Positions 41,444-49,285 of a stretch of DNA of 64,000 nt are shown here, piece after piece. The notes beneath the pieces are model-generated. The model was given only the letters and a program-made list of their open reading frames with translations. It did no database searches and was not told where the DNA came from. Each line of letters starts with the position of its first letter. The first letter of the stretch is position 1. This stretch comes from Promicromonospora sukumoe 327MFSha3.1 (GTDB lineage Bacteria > Actinomycetota > Actinomycetes > Actinomycetales > Cellulomonadaceae): NCBI RefSeq assembly GCF_000385135.1, contig NZ_ARQM01000010.1, positions 620,001 to 684,000 of the forward strand. The letters run 5' to 3'. The position numbers were made by a program, and so were the translations under genes.

Positions 41444-42100
41444 TCAGCAGTGGACGGCGGCCAGCTCCGTGAAGACCGCGCGGTTCAGCTTGAACGCGAG
41501 GTGCGTCTCGGCCAGCGTCGCGGCGACCTCGTCGTCGTCCAGGTCGAGCAGGTCGAGCTGGTGCCGGTAGGCGTCCTTGAAGACCTTCACCTTCGGGATG
41601 TCGGGGAAGGTGTAGAAGGCGACACCCTCCTCGTCCAGGCCGTAGTGCTCCTTCATCATGCGCTTGACGATCTGCCCGCCGGACAGGTCGCCCAGGTACC
41701 GCGTGTAGGAGTGCGCGGTGTAGTGCGGCAGGCTGCCGCCGACCTCGCGGACGTGGTCCGCGTACGCGTGGGTGGCCGGCAGGATGCGGATCTCCTCGCG
41801 CCATCCGGGGCCGTACAGGAAGGCCAGGTCCCGTTCGAGCGCCGGGACGCGGGCGAGCTCGGTGAAGACGAGGCCGGCGCCGCGGTGGTCGTCGCCCAGG
41901 GCGGCGCTCGCCTCCTCCAGCGCCTCGTAGACCGGCAGGAGCTGGGCCGTCAGGTCGGCGTGGGCCTCCCGGGTCAGCGCGCCGGACAGGAGCTCCTCGA
42001 TGAACTGCTCTGAGTTGGCGCCGGCGTGGGCGTCTCGGGTGCCCTGACGGAGCACGGCCGACAGGGGGACTGGGGCGAATTCCTCGGCGGGCAGGCTCAC
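41444..42100 (-). CDS. Heme oxygenase (biliverdin-producing), HmuO-like
   Basis: The 218-residue protein has the heme oxygenase helical core: PLSAVLRQGTRDAHAGANSEQFIEELLSG with the proximal histidine (DAH), LLPVYEALEEA, and the signature HSYTRYLGDLSGGQIVKRMMKEHYG. It cleaves heme to biliverdin, CO and Fe2+, releasing iron. GTG 42100 has GGAGGAGA upstream. A DtxR-type iron box overlaps the -35 region, so it should be induced under iron limitation. Confidence 0.93.
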   Translation of the reverse strand: MSLPAEEFAPVPLSAVLRQGTRDAHAGANSEQFIEELLSGALTREAHADLTAQLLPVYEALEEASAALGDDHRGAGLVFTELARVPALERDLAFLYGPGWREEIRILPATHAYADHVREVGGSLPHYTAHSYTRYLGDLSGGQIVKRMMKEHYGLDEEGVAFYTFPDIPKVKVFKDAYRHQLDLLDLDDDEVAATLAETHLAFKLNRAVFTELAAVHC

Positions 42101-42153
42101 GTGGTCTCCTCCGACGCAGTTCTGACGTGCTGACAATGTGTCATCACGACGGG

Positions 42154-42188
42154 ATCATAGCAACAGAAGTAAGGCCAGCCTAACCTTC
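42154..42188 (-). promoter_or_regulatory. DtxR/IdeR iron box overlapping heme oxygenase promoter
   Basis: TAAGGCCAGCCTAACCTTC at 42170-42188 matches about 14 of 19 positions of the DtxR/IdeR consensus (TTAGGTTAGCCTAACCTAA). On the minus strand a -10 TATGAT lies at 42154-42159 and a -35-like TTAGGC at 42178-42183, 18 bases apart, so the box covers the -35. It is also close upstream of the divergent hydrolase start at 42240 and may control both. Confidence 0.75.
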
Positions 42189-42239
42189 CTATGGGTGACT
42201 TTGGAGGGTGCCCGACGGCGGTTTCGGTACGGTCGAGCG

Positions 42240-43250
42240 ATGTCATCTGCACAGCCTCTGACATCAGCCGTGACGACAGCCGCTGCCTCTGTCGCTGCCT
42301 CTCTCACTACTTCCGAGCTGCCGGAGCCCGTCGTCGTCGAGCTGGATCTCGGCCCTGGTCCCGGGGGCGGTGACTTCCGAGGGCAGGGCGAGCGCGTCGC
42401 CACCTGGGTGCTGGAGCCGGCCGGCCGCGAACCGGCGGGCGACGTCGTGCTGTGCCACGGCACGCCCTGGTCCGCGCGGGTGTGGGCGCCCGTGGCCCGC
42501 GCCCTGAGCCAGGAGTACCGCGTCTTCCTGTGGGACATGCCCGGCTACGGCGCCTCGCCCAAGGGGCCCGACGTCGCCGTCGACCTCGTGACCCAGCGCC
42601 GGCGCCTGGCCGCGCTCCTGCGGCACTGGGCGGTCGACCGGTCGCTGGACCGGCCGCTGGACCGGCCGCACGTCGTGGCGCACGACATCGGGGGAGCGGT
42701 CGCCCTCGGCGCCCACCTCCTGGAGGACGCCGACGTCGCGAGCCTGTTCCTGCTCGACATCGTCACGCTGGACCCCTGGGGCTCGCCGTTCTTCCGCCTC
42801 GTGGCCGAGAACGAGGCCGTGTTCGCGGCCGTGCCCGGCCCGCTGCACGGCGCCCTGGTGCGCGAGTACATCGCCGGTGCCGCCAACCACGGGCTGCCGG
42901 ACGACGTCGTCGGCATGCTCGCCGAACCGTGGCTCGACGGCGTGGGCCAGGCGGCGTTCTACCACCAGATCGCGCAGCTCTCGCCCGAGCACACCGCGCC
43001 GGTCGTGCGCCGGCTCGGTGAGGTGCGCTGCCCGGTCCGCGTCGGCTGGGCCGACGCCGACCCGTGGATCCCGTTCGAGCAGGCCGCCCGGCTCCGCGAG
43101 GCGCTGCCCGGCGACCCCGAGGTGGTCGCCTTCCCCGGGCTCGGTCACCTCGTGCCCCTGGAGGACGACGCCGCGGTCGGCCAGGCGGTCCGCGAGTGGC
43201 TCGCCGCGTCCCGCGGCTCGGCGTCGGGGCCCGGGGCCCGCGTCGGGTGA
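42240..43250 (+). CDS. Alpha/beta hydrolase with aspartate nucleophile motif
   Basis: The 336-residue protein has the alpha/beta-hydrolase fold: oxyanion HGTPWSARVW, DMPGYGASPKG, nucleophile elbow HVVAHDIGGAVALG with Asp in place of Ser (as in haloalkane dehalogenases and epoxide hydrolases), acid PVRVGWADADPWIP and histidine FPGLGHLVPLEDD. The N terminus of about 35 residues is polar and unconserved. It is divergent from the heme oxygenase gene across the iron box, so iron control is possible. The substrate is unknown. Confidence 0.85.
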   Translation: MSSAQPLTSAVTTAAASVAASLTTSELPEPVVVELDLGPGPGGGDFRGQGERVATWVLEPAGREPAGDVVLCHGTPWSARVWAPVARALSQEYRVFLWDMPGYGASPKGPDVAVDLVTQRRRLAALLRHWAVDRSLDRPLDRPHVVAHDIGGAVALGAHLLEDADVASLFLLDIVTLDPWGSPFFRLVAENEAVFAAVPGPLHGALVREYIAGAANHGLPDDVVGMLAEPWLDGVGQAAFYHQIAQLSPEHTAPVVRRLGEVRCPVRVGWADADPWIPFEQAARLREALPGDPEVVAFPGLGHLVPLEDDAAVGQAVREWLAASRGSASGPGARVG

Positions 43251-43308
43251 TCGGCAGGACGTCAGGTGATCGGCAATCCGAGCTGCCGAACACCTGACGT
43301 TCTGCCGA
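43251..43308 (+). terminator. Terminator-like hairpin after alpha/beta hydrolase
   Basis: Arms of 18 bp at 43251-43268 and 43291-43308 (TCGGCAGGACGTCAGGTG type) pair with one mismatch, and a smaller TCGGCA/TGCCGA hairpin sits in the loop. It begins at the stop codon of the hydrolase gene and precedes the T-box leader. Confidence 0.65.
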
Positions 43309-43365
43309 CCACGCGGTCGGGCTCGTTTCCGCATCGTGGTGGCGCGGCGGGCGCCGTCGGGCATA

Positions 43366-43536
43366 GCGTGTGCGGTGGTGAGCGGGAGGCCTGACAAACC
43401 TCCGCCCGGTGCGCCGGGCAGCCGCCCACCCGCGCGTGCGGCGTACCGACGAGAGGCCGGGGCTTCCCGGCAAAGGAGTGGTGGCACCGCGACCTAGCCC
43501 CCGCCCGCTCCTCCAGGGCCTGCGCCTTCTGGAGGA
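43366..43536 (+). promoter_or_regulatory. Translational T-box riboswitch in aspS leader
   Basis: The conserved T-box GTGGCACCGCG is at 43481-43491. UGGC at 43482-43485 can pair with an uncharged tRNA acceptor end GCCA, so it selects a G73 discriminator, which tRNA-Asp and tRNA-Asn have. A short stem I is visible: GGTGG at 43374-43378 pairs with CCACC at 43426-43430, and GGAGG at 43385-43389 pairs with CCTCC at 43399-43403, with loop CCTGACAAA holding GAC, an Asp codon. TCCTCCAG at 43509-43516 pairs with CTGGAGGA at 43529-43536, which buries the Shine-Dalgarno. GGAG at 43475-43478 can instead pair with CTCC at 43508-43511, freeing it. This is the sequestrator/antisequestrator design known from actinobacterial ileS leaders. 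Confidence 0.8.
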
Positions 43537-43539
43537 ATG

Positions 43540-45039
43540 ATGAGACCACCTTTGCCGTCCCCTTTGTCGTCCCCGAGCACGTCCGCGTCCGAGGTCCGGG
43601 ACCTCGAGACCGGCGGCTCCGAGGCCGACGTTCTCGAAACTGGCGCCCACCAGTCCGGCGTCCACGAATCCGGCGCCGTCGAACCGGCCCGCGTGCTCGC
43701 CCGTGACCTGCCGGGCGTCCCGCCCGGGTCGAGGGTGCGGCTGCAGGGCTGGGTGCACCGGCGTCGCGAGCTCGCCACGGTGACGTTCCTGGTGCTGCGC
43801 GACCGCACCGGGCTCGCCCAGGTCGTGGTGCGCACCGGCGCCGGGCCCGCGACGTCGGACAAGGTGCCGAACGTGCAGCCGGACGGGCCAGCGGTGCCGG
43901 TCGTGCCGCCGGAGGAGACGACCGTCGAGGTGACCGGCACGGTCACCGCCAACCCGCAGGCGCCCGGCGGGGTCGAGGTGACCGGGGCGGACGGCGCGAA
44001 CCCGCTGATCACGCCCCTCACCGACCCGGCGGAGACCCCGCCGGTCGAGCTGTGGCGGCCCGCCCTGACGGCCGCGCTGCCCACGCTGCTCGACCACGCC
44101 GCCGTCGCCTGGCGGCATCCGGCGCAGAAGGCGCGCTGGGAGGTCGCGGCCGCGAGCCTGCGCGGGTTCCGCGCCACGTTGGACGCGGCGGGCTTCACCG
44201 AGGTCTGCACGCCCAAGCTGGTCGGCACGGCCACGGAGTCGGGGGCGAACGTGTTCCCCGTCGACTACTTCGGCCGGCCCGCCTACCTCGCGCAGTCGCC
44301 GCAGTTCTACAAGCAGCAGATGGTCGGCGTCTTCGAGCGGGTCTACGAGGTGGGTCCGGTGTTCCGGGCCGAGCCGCACGACACGGTGCGGCACCTCGCC
44401 GAGTACCGCTCGCTGGACGTCGAGCTCGGGTTCGTGCGCGACCACCGCGACGTGCTCGCCGTGCTCCGCGACGTGCTGGCCGGGATGGCGGACGCCGTCC
44501 GCGCGTCCGGGGCGGCCGACCGGCTCGGCGTGGAGGTGCCGCAGGTTCCGGACGAGTTCCCGGTGCTGCACTTCGCCGACGCCCTGGAGCTGGTCGGCGC
44601 GCCCGCCGACGAGCCCGACCTCGCGCCCGAGCACGAGCGGGCCCTGGGGGAGTGGGCGTTGGCCGAGCACGGGTCGGACTTCGTCGCCGTCGAGGGCTAC
44701 CCCATGGCCAAGCGGCCGTTCTACACGCACCCTGAACCCGCTCACGAGACGACGGGGGAGAGCCGGTGGAGCAACAGCTTCGACCTGCTGTTCCGCGGGC
44801 TGGAGCTGGTCACGGGCGGCCAGCGCCTGCACCGGTACGCCGACTACGTGGCGGCGATCGAGGCCCGCGGCGAGGACCCGGCGTCGTACGCGACCTACCT
44901 GGAGGCGTTCCGGCACGGGATGCCGCCCCACGGCGGGTTCGCGATCGGGCTGGAGCGCTGGGTGGCGCGGCTGGTGGGGGCGGCCAACGTCCGCGAGGTG
45001 ACACCGTTCCCGCGGGACCTGCACCGGCTCGTTCCGTAG
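43540..45039 (+). CDS. aspS: Archaeal-type (probably non-discriminating) aspartyl-tRNA synthetase
   Basis: The 499-residue class II synthetase has an OB-fold anticodon domain (RVRLQGWVHRRRELATVTFLVLRDRTGLAQVVV) and catalytic domain motifs: the TATESGANVFPVDYFGRPAYLAQSPQFYKQQ region, motif 2 FRAEPHDTVRHLAEYRSLDVELGF and motif 3 GGFAIGLERWVARL. This is the archaeal/AspRS2 type, not the ~600-residue bacterial type with a GAD insert. H73 in GWVH and P142 in QAPGG match the positions known to mark non-discriminating AspRS (D. radiodurans AspRS2), so it may also charge tRNA-Asn. The first ~50 residues are a low-complexity extension. ATG 43540 is preferred over 43537, which touches the Shine-Dalgarno. 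It is controlled by the T-box just upstream. Confidence 0.9.
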   Translation: MRPPLPSPLSSPSTSASEVRDLETGGSEADVLETGAHQSGVHESGAVEPARVLARDLPGVPPGSRVRLQGWVHRRRELATVTFLVLRDRTGLAQVVVRTGAGPATSDKVPNVQPDGPAVPVVPPEETTVEVTGTVTANPQAPGGVEVTGADGANPLITPLTDPAETPPVELWRPALTAALPTLLDHAAVAWRHPAQKARWEVAAASLRGFRATLDAAGFTEVCTPKLVGTATESGANVFPVDYFGRPAYLAQSPQFYKQQMVGVFERVYEVGPVFRAEPHDTVRHLAEYRSLDVELGFVRDHRDVLAVLRDVLAGMADAVRASGAADRLGVEVPQVPDEFPVLHFADALELVGAPADEPDLAPEHERALGEWALAEHGSDFVAVEGYPMAKRPFYTHPEPAHETTGESRWSNSFDLLFRGLELVTGGQRLHRYADYVAAIEARGEDPASYATYLEAFRHGMPPHGGFAIGLERWVARLVGAANVREVTPFPRDLHRLVP

Positions 45040-45073
45040 CGGCTGCCGTAGCGTCCGGCGTCCGTCCGGCGTG

Positions 45074-45118
45074 CGTCCGGCCGGTCGACCCGGGTGGTTC
45101 CGGGCGATCGGCCGGACG
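45074..45118 (+). terminator. Terminator-like hairpin after aspS
   Basis: CGTCCGGCCG at 45074-45083 pairs perfectly with CGGCCGGACG at 45109-45118 around a 25-base loop and is followed by TT. The remainder of the gap to the DUF4132 gene holds two small inverted repeats, GCCAC/GTGGC (45172-45190) and CTGAAA/TTTCAG (45199-45218). Confidence 0.55.
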
Positions 45119-45263
45119 TTTCACCCGGGCGTCCTGTCCGTCGTCCGGCCGGGCACGCGGGTGTGTCAGAGGCCACCAGTAACTTGTGGCGCGTGCTGCT
45201 GAAAGCAACACATTTCAGGGGCGAGCTCTGCCCCGATGGCCGACGACGACGTGATGGGGCGAG

Positions 45264-48200
45264 ATGCTGCAGGAGCTGATGGACCGGGTGCGGGGCGGCG
45301 ACGAGACGGCGCGAGGCGTGGCGGATGCGCTCGCACCGTTGTCGCTGCTCGGCACCGGTTCGTACGAGGACGCGGTGGGTTACGTGCTGCAGGGCACGAC
45401 GCCGGAGATCTTGACGAGCCTGGCGTCCGCCAGCACGGGCGAGATCGACAAGCTCCTCGACGAGCCGGGCCGCTCGAGCTACTGGTCGAGCTGGGTCTCG
45501 CCCGACGAGGAGAAGAAGGTCGCCGCCCACCACAAGAACTGGACCAAGGAGAAGGGCCTCAACGGCCGCCGCCGCGTCTACGCGGTCGGCGCGATGCCGC
45601 AGGTCGTCCGCCTCGGCCGGGTGCTGGCGCAGATCACCGAGACCGTCGAGATCCCGGGCGTGCCCGAGTGGCTCTCCCTCCTGCTGCACGACATCGGCCA
45701 CATCGGCACGCCGAAGCGCAGCCGGTCCGGCTCCGGCGACCAGGCGACGCGCACGCGCTGGACGCCGTCCACGTTCGAGGAGGCCGCGATCGAGGGCGGC
45801 GTCCCGGCAGAGGACGCCCCGCGCGTCGTCCTGGTGGGCATCGCGCACCGCTCCGCGAAGGGGCGCTCCTGGTACTCCGACGCCCGCGAGGGGATCCTGA
45901 AGTCCCTCGGGTTCGACGAGTACGTCGCCCGGCACGCCAGCCTGCTGGCCGACGTCGTCCACACGGTGGGCGCCGCCGGCAAGGAGGAGGTGCTCGACCG
46001 CATCGGCAAGCGCGTCTCCACGCAGGAGGCCGCGAGCGACGACTTCGCGCGGATCGTCGCGGCCCTCGCCGTCGACCCCGCCAAGGGTGTGCGCGCCGCC
46101 GCGCTCAAGTACCTCGCGAGCCTGCCCGACGACCAGCAGGTCGAGCTGCTCGCGCCGCACCTGGCCACGGCGCCGTCCGGCCGCCTCGCCGAGGCCGTGA
46201 CCCGGCTCGCCGCCCTGGACGGCGGCATCGCCGCGTGCGAGGCGGCCCTCGTCCCGCTGCGCGACGAGAACGGCAAGATCGCCAACGGGCAGAGCGCCCG
46301 CGTCAAGCTGCTGGAGCAGACCGTCGAGCGCTCCCGCGCGCTGGAGACGCCCACCGAGGACGTCGTCATCGAGCTCCCGGAGTGGGCGCCGCTGCCCGAC
46401 GTCGCGCTCGACGCCGCCTGGCTGGCCCAGCTCCGCGCCGACGTCGAGAAGGCGACCGTCGAGGCGCGCACGAACCTCGCCGAGATGAAGAAGCGCTCCT
46501 CGGGCAACGCCAAGGACTGGGCTCTGCGGTCCGCCCAGAGCAACCTCGACCGGCTGCAGAAGATCACCGACAAGGACCTCGACGCGCTGCCCGGACACCT
46601 GTCCGGCCAGACGCCGGTCAAGGGCAAGTACCACGCGTCGGCCCTGGTCCAGTGGCTCACCGAGCGCCGTCGTGACCCGTTCGCCGGGCAGGGCCTCATG
46701 CTCCACATCCGGCTCCAGGCGCTCTCGCACCGGGGCAACGGCAACAACAACCTGCTGTGGGCCCTGCGCGGCCACCTCGACGAGCTCACCGACCTGCGCC
46801 AGCTGCAGGACGCCCTGGAACGCGTGCAGATCAAGGAGCCCGAGGAGCTCATCACCGAGCTCGTGCTCAACCGCTGGTGGGGGCAGGAGGAGATCCCGAC
46901 GACCGTGTCCTGGCCGTGGTTCGCCGAGCGGCCGCAGCTCCTGGAGCGCACGCTCCAGTCGGGCGAGGGCGGCAGCGACCGCGTCGGCAGGGCGCTCGAC
47001 GTGCTGCGCCAGTTCCCCGTGGTGCCCCCGCTGCTGCTGCCCAACCTCACCGCGCTCGCGCTCGGCGCGGGCAAGACCCACCGCATCACCGCGCAGCACG
47101 TGCTCGAGGCCCACACCGGCGCCCGGCCCCTGGCCGAGCAGGCGCTCGCGGACACCAAGAGCGAGGTGCGGGCGTCGGCCGCGGCCTGGCTCGGCCGTAT
47201 CGGCGACGCCGCGGCGGTCCCGGCCCTGCGCGCCGCCCTGAAGAAGGAGCGGCGCGAGGCGGCGCGGGCGGCGCTGCTCTCGGCGCTGGAGACGCTCGGC
47301 GACGACATCTCGGCCGACCTCGCGCCCGAGGTACTGCAGGCCGAGGCCGCCAAGGGGCTCAAGGCCAAGGTCCCGGCGAGCCTGGACTGGTTCCCGTTCG
47401 AGCAGCTGCCCGAGGTCCGGTGGGCTGCTGGTGCTGGCGGGGCGGGCGACGTCGTGCCCCGCGACGTCGTGCGCTGGTGGGCCGTGCTCGCGACCAAGCT
47501 GAAGTCGCCCAGCGGCGAGGGCCTGATCGCCCGGTACGTCGGGCTCCTGGACCCCGCCTCGCAGGCCGCGCTCGGCTCGTTCGTGCTGCGCGCCTGGGTC
47601 GCCCAGGACACGCGCAACCCCTCGGTCGAGCACTCCCGCGAGTACGCCGACCAGTACGCGCAGTCCCGGTGGGACGGCCTCCAGTCCGCGATCAAGCGCT
47701 ACCCCGAGTACTACGCCGACCAGGCGGGCCAGACCGTCGAGGACTTCTGGAAGCGGCTCTACCGCGAGGACCAGGCCACCTACCTCGGGTCTGCCACGCA
47801 GGAGAAGGGCCTGCTCGCGCTGACCGTCGGGATGCCCGGGTCCGGGCTCGCGACCACGGCCCAGCACTACTTCACCGCGCACAAGGGCCGTCGCGCCCAG
47901 GCCGAGTACCTCATGCGGGCCCTGGCCGCCAACGGCGACCGCGCCGCGGTGCAGCAGCTGCTCGCGGTCTCGCGGCGCTTCAAGCAGCGCACCGTCCAGG
48001 AGACGGCCGGCATGCTGGCCCAGGACATCGCGGACCGCAACGGCTGGGACGGCGACCAGCTCGCCGACCGCACGGTGCAGACCGCCGGGTTCGACGACGA
48101 CGGCATCCTGCGCCTCGACCTGGGCGGACCCGCCGCCGGGGACGAGGCCGAGGCACGGGTGGTCACCGGCCGCATCACCGAGGCGTTCACGCTCGAGCTG

Positions 48201-49139
48201 CGCAACCCCGCGGGCAAGGTCGTCAAGGCCCTGCCGGCCAAGCGCGCGTCGGACGACGACGAGGTGTACGCCGAGGCCAAGCGCCAGCTCAAGGAGTCGC
48301 GCGCCGAGCTGAAGGCCGTGGTGGCGCTCCAGACCCAGCGGTTCGCCGAGGCCATGGTCACCGGTCGCACCTGGACGTTCGCCGACTGGCGCGAGTTCGT
48401 GCTGGGCCACCCGCTGATGTCGCGCCTCGCCGCGCGCCTGGTGTGGGCCGCGGAGGTGCCTGGGGCTGGATCGGCTGCCGGGTCGGCTGCCGCGGGCGCC
48501 GGGTCGGGCGCGGGGACCGTGACGTTCCGGCCGGGCGACGGCGGTGCGCTGATCGGCGTCGACGACGAGGACGTGACCCTGCCGGACGACGCGCTCGTGT
48601 CGCTGGTGCACGCGGCCACCCTCGGGGACGACGAGGAGACCGGTACGCCCGCCTGGCGTGCTCACCTCGGTGACTACGAGATCACGCCGCTCTTCGACCA
48701 GGGCCTGGGCGCCGACGCCGCGGTCGACGGAGAGGACGCCGCCGGCGCGCTGCCCGACCTGCCGGACACCGCCACCCTGATCGACACCCGCCGGGGCTGG
48801 CTCAGCGACTCGTTCACGATCCGGGGGCGCGCCACGAAGCTCGGCTACTCGAGGTCGCAGGCCGAGGACGCCGGCTGGTTCTCCGCCTACCGCAAGGAGT
48901 ACCCGACGCTCGACCTCACGGTCGAGATCGAGTTCACCGGCGCGTTCCTGCCCGAGGAGAACATCACCGCCGCCGTGGAGCACCTCGTGTTCCGCCGCAC
49001 CGGCACCTGGGACGACCGGGGCCGGCTCGCGATCAAGGACGTGCCCAAGGTGCTGCTCGCGGTGTCCTACCGGGACTACGTGAACGTCGCCGAGGGCGGC
49101 GCGTTCGACGCGGACTGGGAGAAGAAGAGCCAGTACTGA
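45264..49139 (+). CDS. DUF4132 (YehI/MolR-like) protein with HEAT-like repeats
   Basis: The 1291-residue cytosolic protein has an N-terminal helical part with HEAT-like repeats (SEVRASAAAWLGRIGDAAAVPALRAALKKERREAARAALLSALETLG at about 630-680) and the C-terminal DUF4132 domain (LKAVVALQTQRFAEAMVTGRTWTFADWREFVLGHPLMSRLAARLVWAAE, then LGDYEITPLFDQ). E. coli YehI/MolR belongs to this family and lies beside the yehL-yehM-yehP-yehQ genes. No WGR domain is seen here. A strong hairpin separates it from the four genes downstream, so it is probably its own transcription unit. Its function is unknown. Confidence 0.85.
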   Translation: MLQELMDRVRGGDETARGVADALAPLSLLGTGSYEDAVGYVLQGTTPEILTSLASASTGEIDKLLDEPGRSSYWSSWVSPDEEKKVAAHHKNWTKEKGLNGRRRVYAVGAMPQVVRLGRVLAQITETVEIPGVPEWLSLLLHDIGHIGTPKRSRSGSGDQATRTRWTPSTFEEAAIEGGVPAEDAPRVVLVGIAHRSAKGRSWYSDAREGILKSLGFDEYVARHASLLADVVHTVGAAGKEEVLDRIGKRVSTQEAASDDFARIVAALAVDPAKGVRAAALKYLASLPDDQQVELLAPHLATAPSGRLAEAVTRLAALDGGIAACEAALVPLRDENGKIANGQSARVKLLEQTVERSRALETPTEDVVIELPEWAPLPDVALDAAWLAQLRADVEKATVEARTNLAEMKKRSSGNAKDWALRSAQSNLDRLQKITDKDLDALPGHLSGQTPVKGKYHASALVQWLTERRRDPFAGQGLMLHIRLQALSHRGNGNNNLLWALRGHLDELTDLRQLQDALERVQIKEPEELITELVLNRWWGQEEIPTTVSWPWFAERPQLLERTLQSGEGGSDRVGRALDVLRQFPVVPPLLLPNLTALALGAGKTHRITAQHVLEAHTGARPLAEQALADTKSEVRASAAAWLGRIGDAAAVPALRAALKKERREAARAALLSALETLGDDISADLAPEVLQAEAAKGLKAKVPASLDWFPFEQLPEVRWAAGAGGAGDVVPRDVVRWWAVLATKLKSPSGEGLIARYVGLLDPASQAALGSFVLRAWVAQDTRNPSVEHSREYADQYAQSRWDGLQSAIKRYPEYYADQAGQTVEDFWKRLYREDQATYLGSATQEKGLLALTVGMPGSGLATTAQHYFTAHKGRRAQAEYLMRALAANGDRAAVQQLLAVSRRFKQRTVQETAGMLAQDIADRNGWDGDQLADRTVQTAGFDDDGILRLDLGGPAAGDEAEARVVTGRITEAFTLELRNPAGKVVKALPAKRASDDDEVYAEAKRQLKESRAELKAVVALQTQRFAEAMVTGRTWTFADWREFVLGHPLMSRLAARLVWAAEVPGAGSAAGSAAAGAGSGAGTVTFRPGDGGALIGVDDEDVTLPDDALVSLVHAATLGDDEETGTPAWRAHLGDYEITPLFDQGLGADAAVDGEDAAGALPDLPDTATLIDTRRGWLSDSFTIRGRATKLGYSRSQAEDAGWFSAYRKEYPTLDLTVEIEFTGAFLPEENITAAVEHLVFRRTGTWDDRGRLAIKDVPKVLLAVSYRDYVNVAEGGAFDADWEKKSQY

Positions 49140-49147
49140 GGCTCGGT

Positions 49148-49187
49148 GGTCCGGTGCCGGCTCCCCGCACGGAGCCGGCACCGGACC
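49148..49187 (+). terminator. Strong terminator hairpin between DUF4132 and moxR genes
   Basis: GGTCCGGTGCCGGCTCC at 49148-49164 pairs perfectly with its reverse complement at 49171-49187, a 17-bp stem with a 6-base loop. It begins nine bases after the DUF4132 stop codon and separates that gene from the downstream operon, which must therefore have a promoter in 49188-49285. Confidence 0.75.
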
Positions 49188-49285
49188 CGACAGGCGTGTC
49201 AGTGGCCCCCGCTACCCGCACGCCGACCGCAACGCCCTGACCTGGGCCGTTGCGTCATCACTCGCTGTGAGCACAGAAGGACGTC

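Noticed and set aside
44895-49181. A 1428-codon open frame antisense to the DUF4132 gene
   Set aside because: It is the GC-rich shadow of a well-supported protein on the plus strand, is arginine/glycine/valine-rich and has no recognisable domain. The same applies to the long antisense frames at 50347-53769 and 13264-16041.
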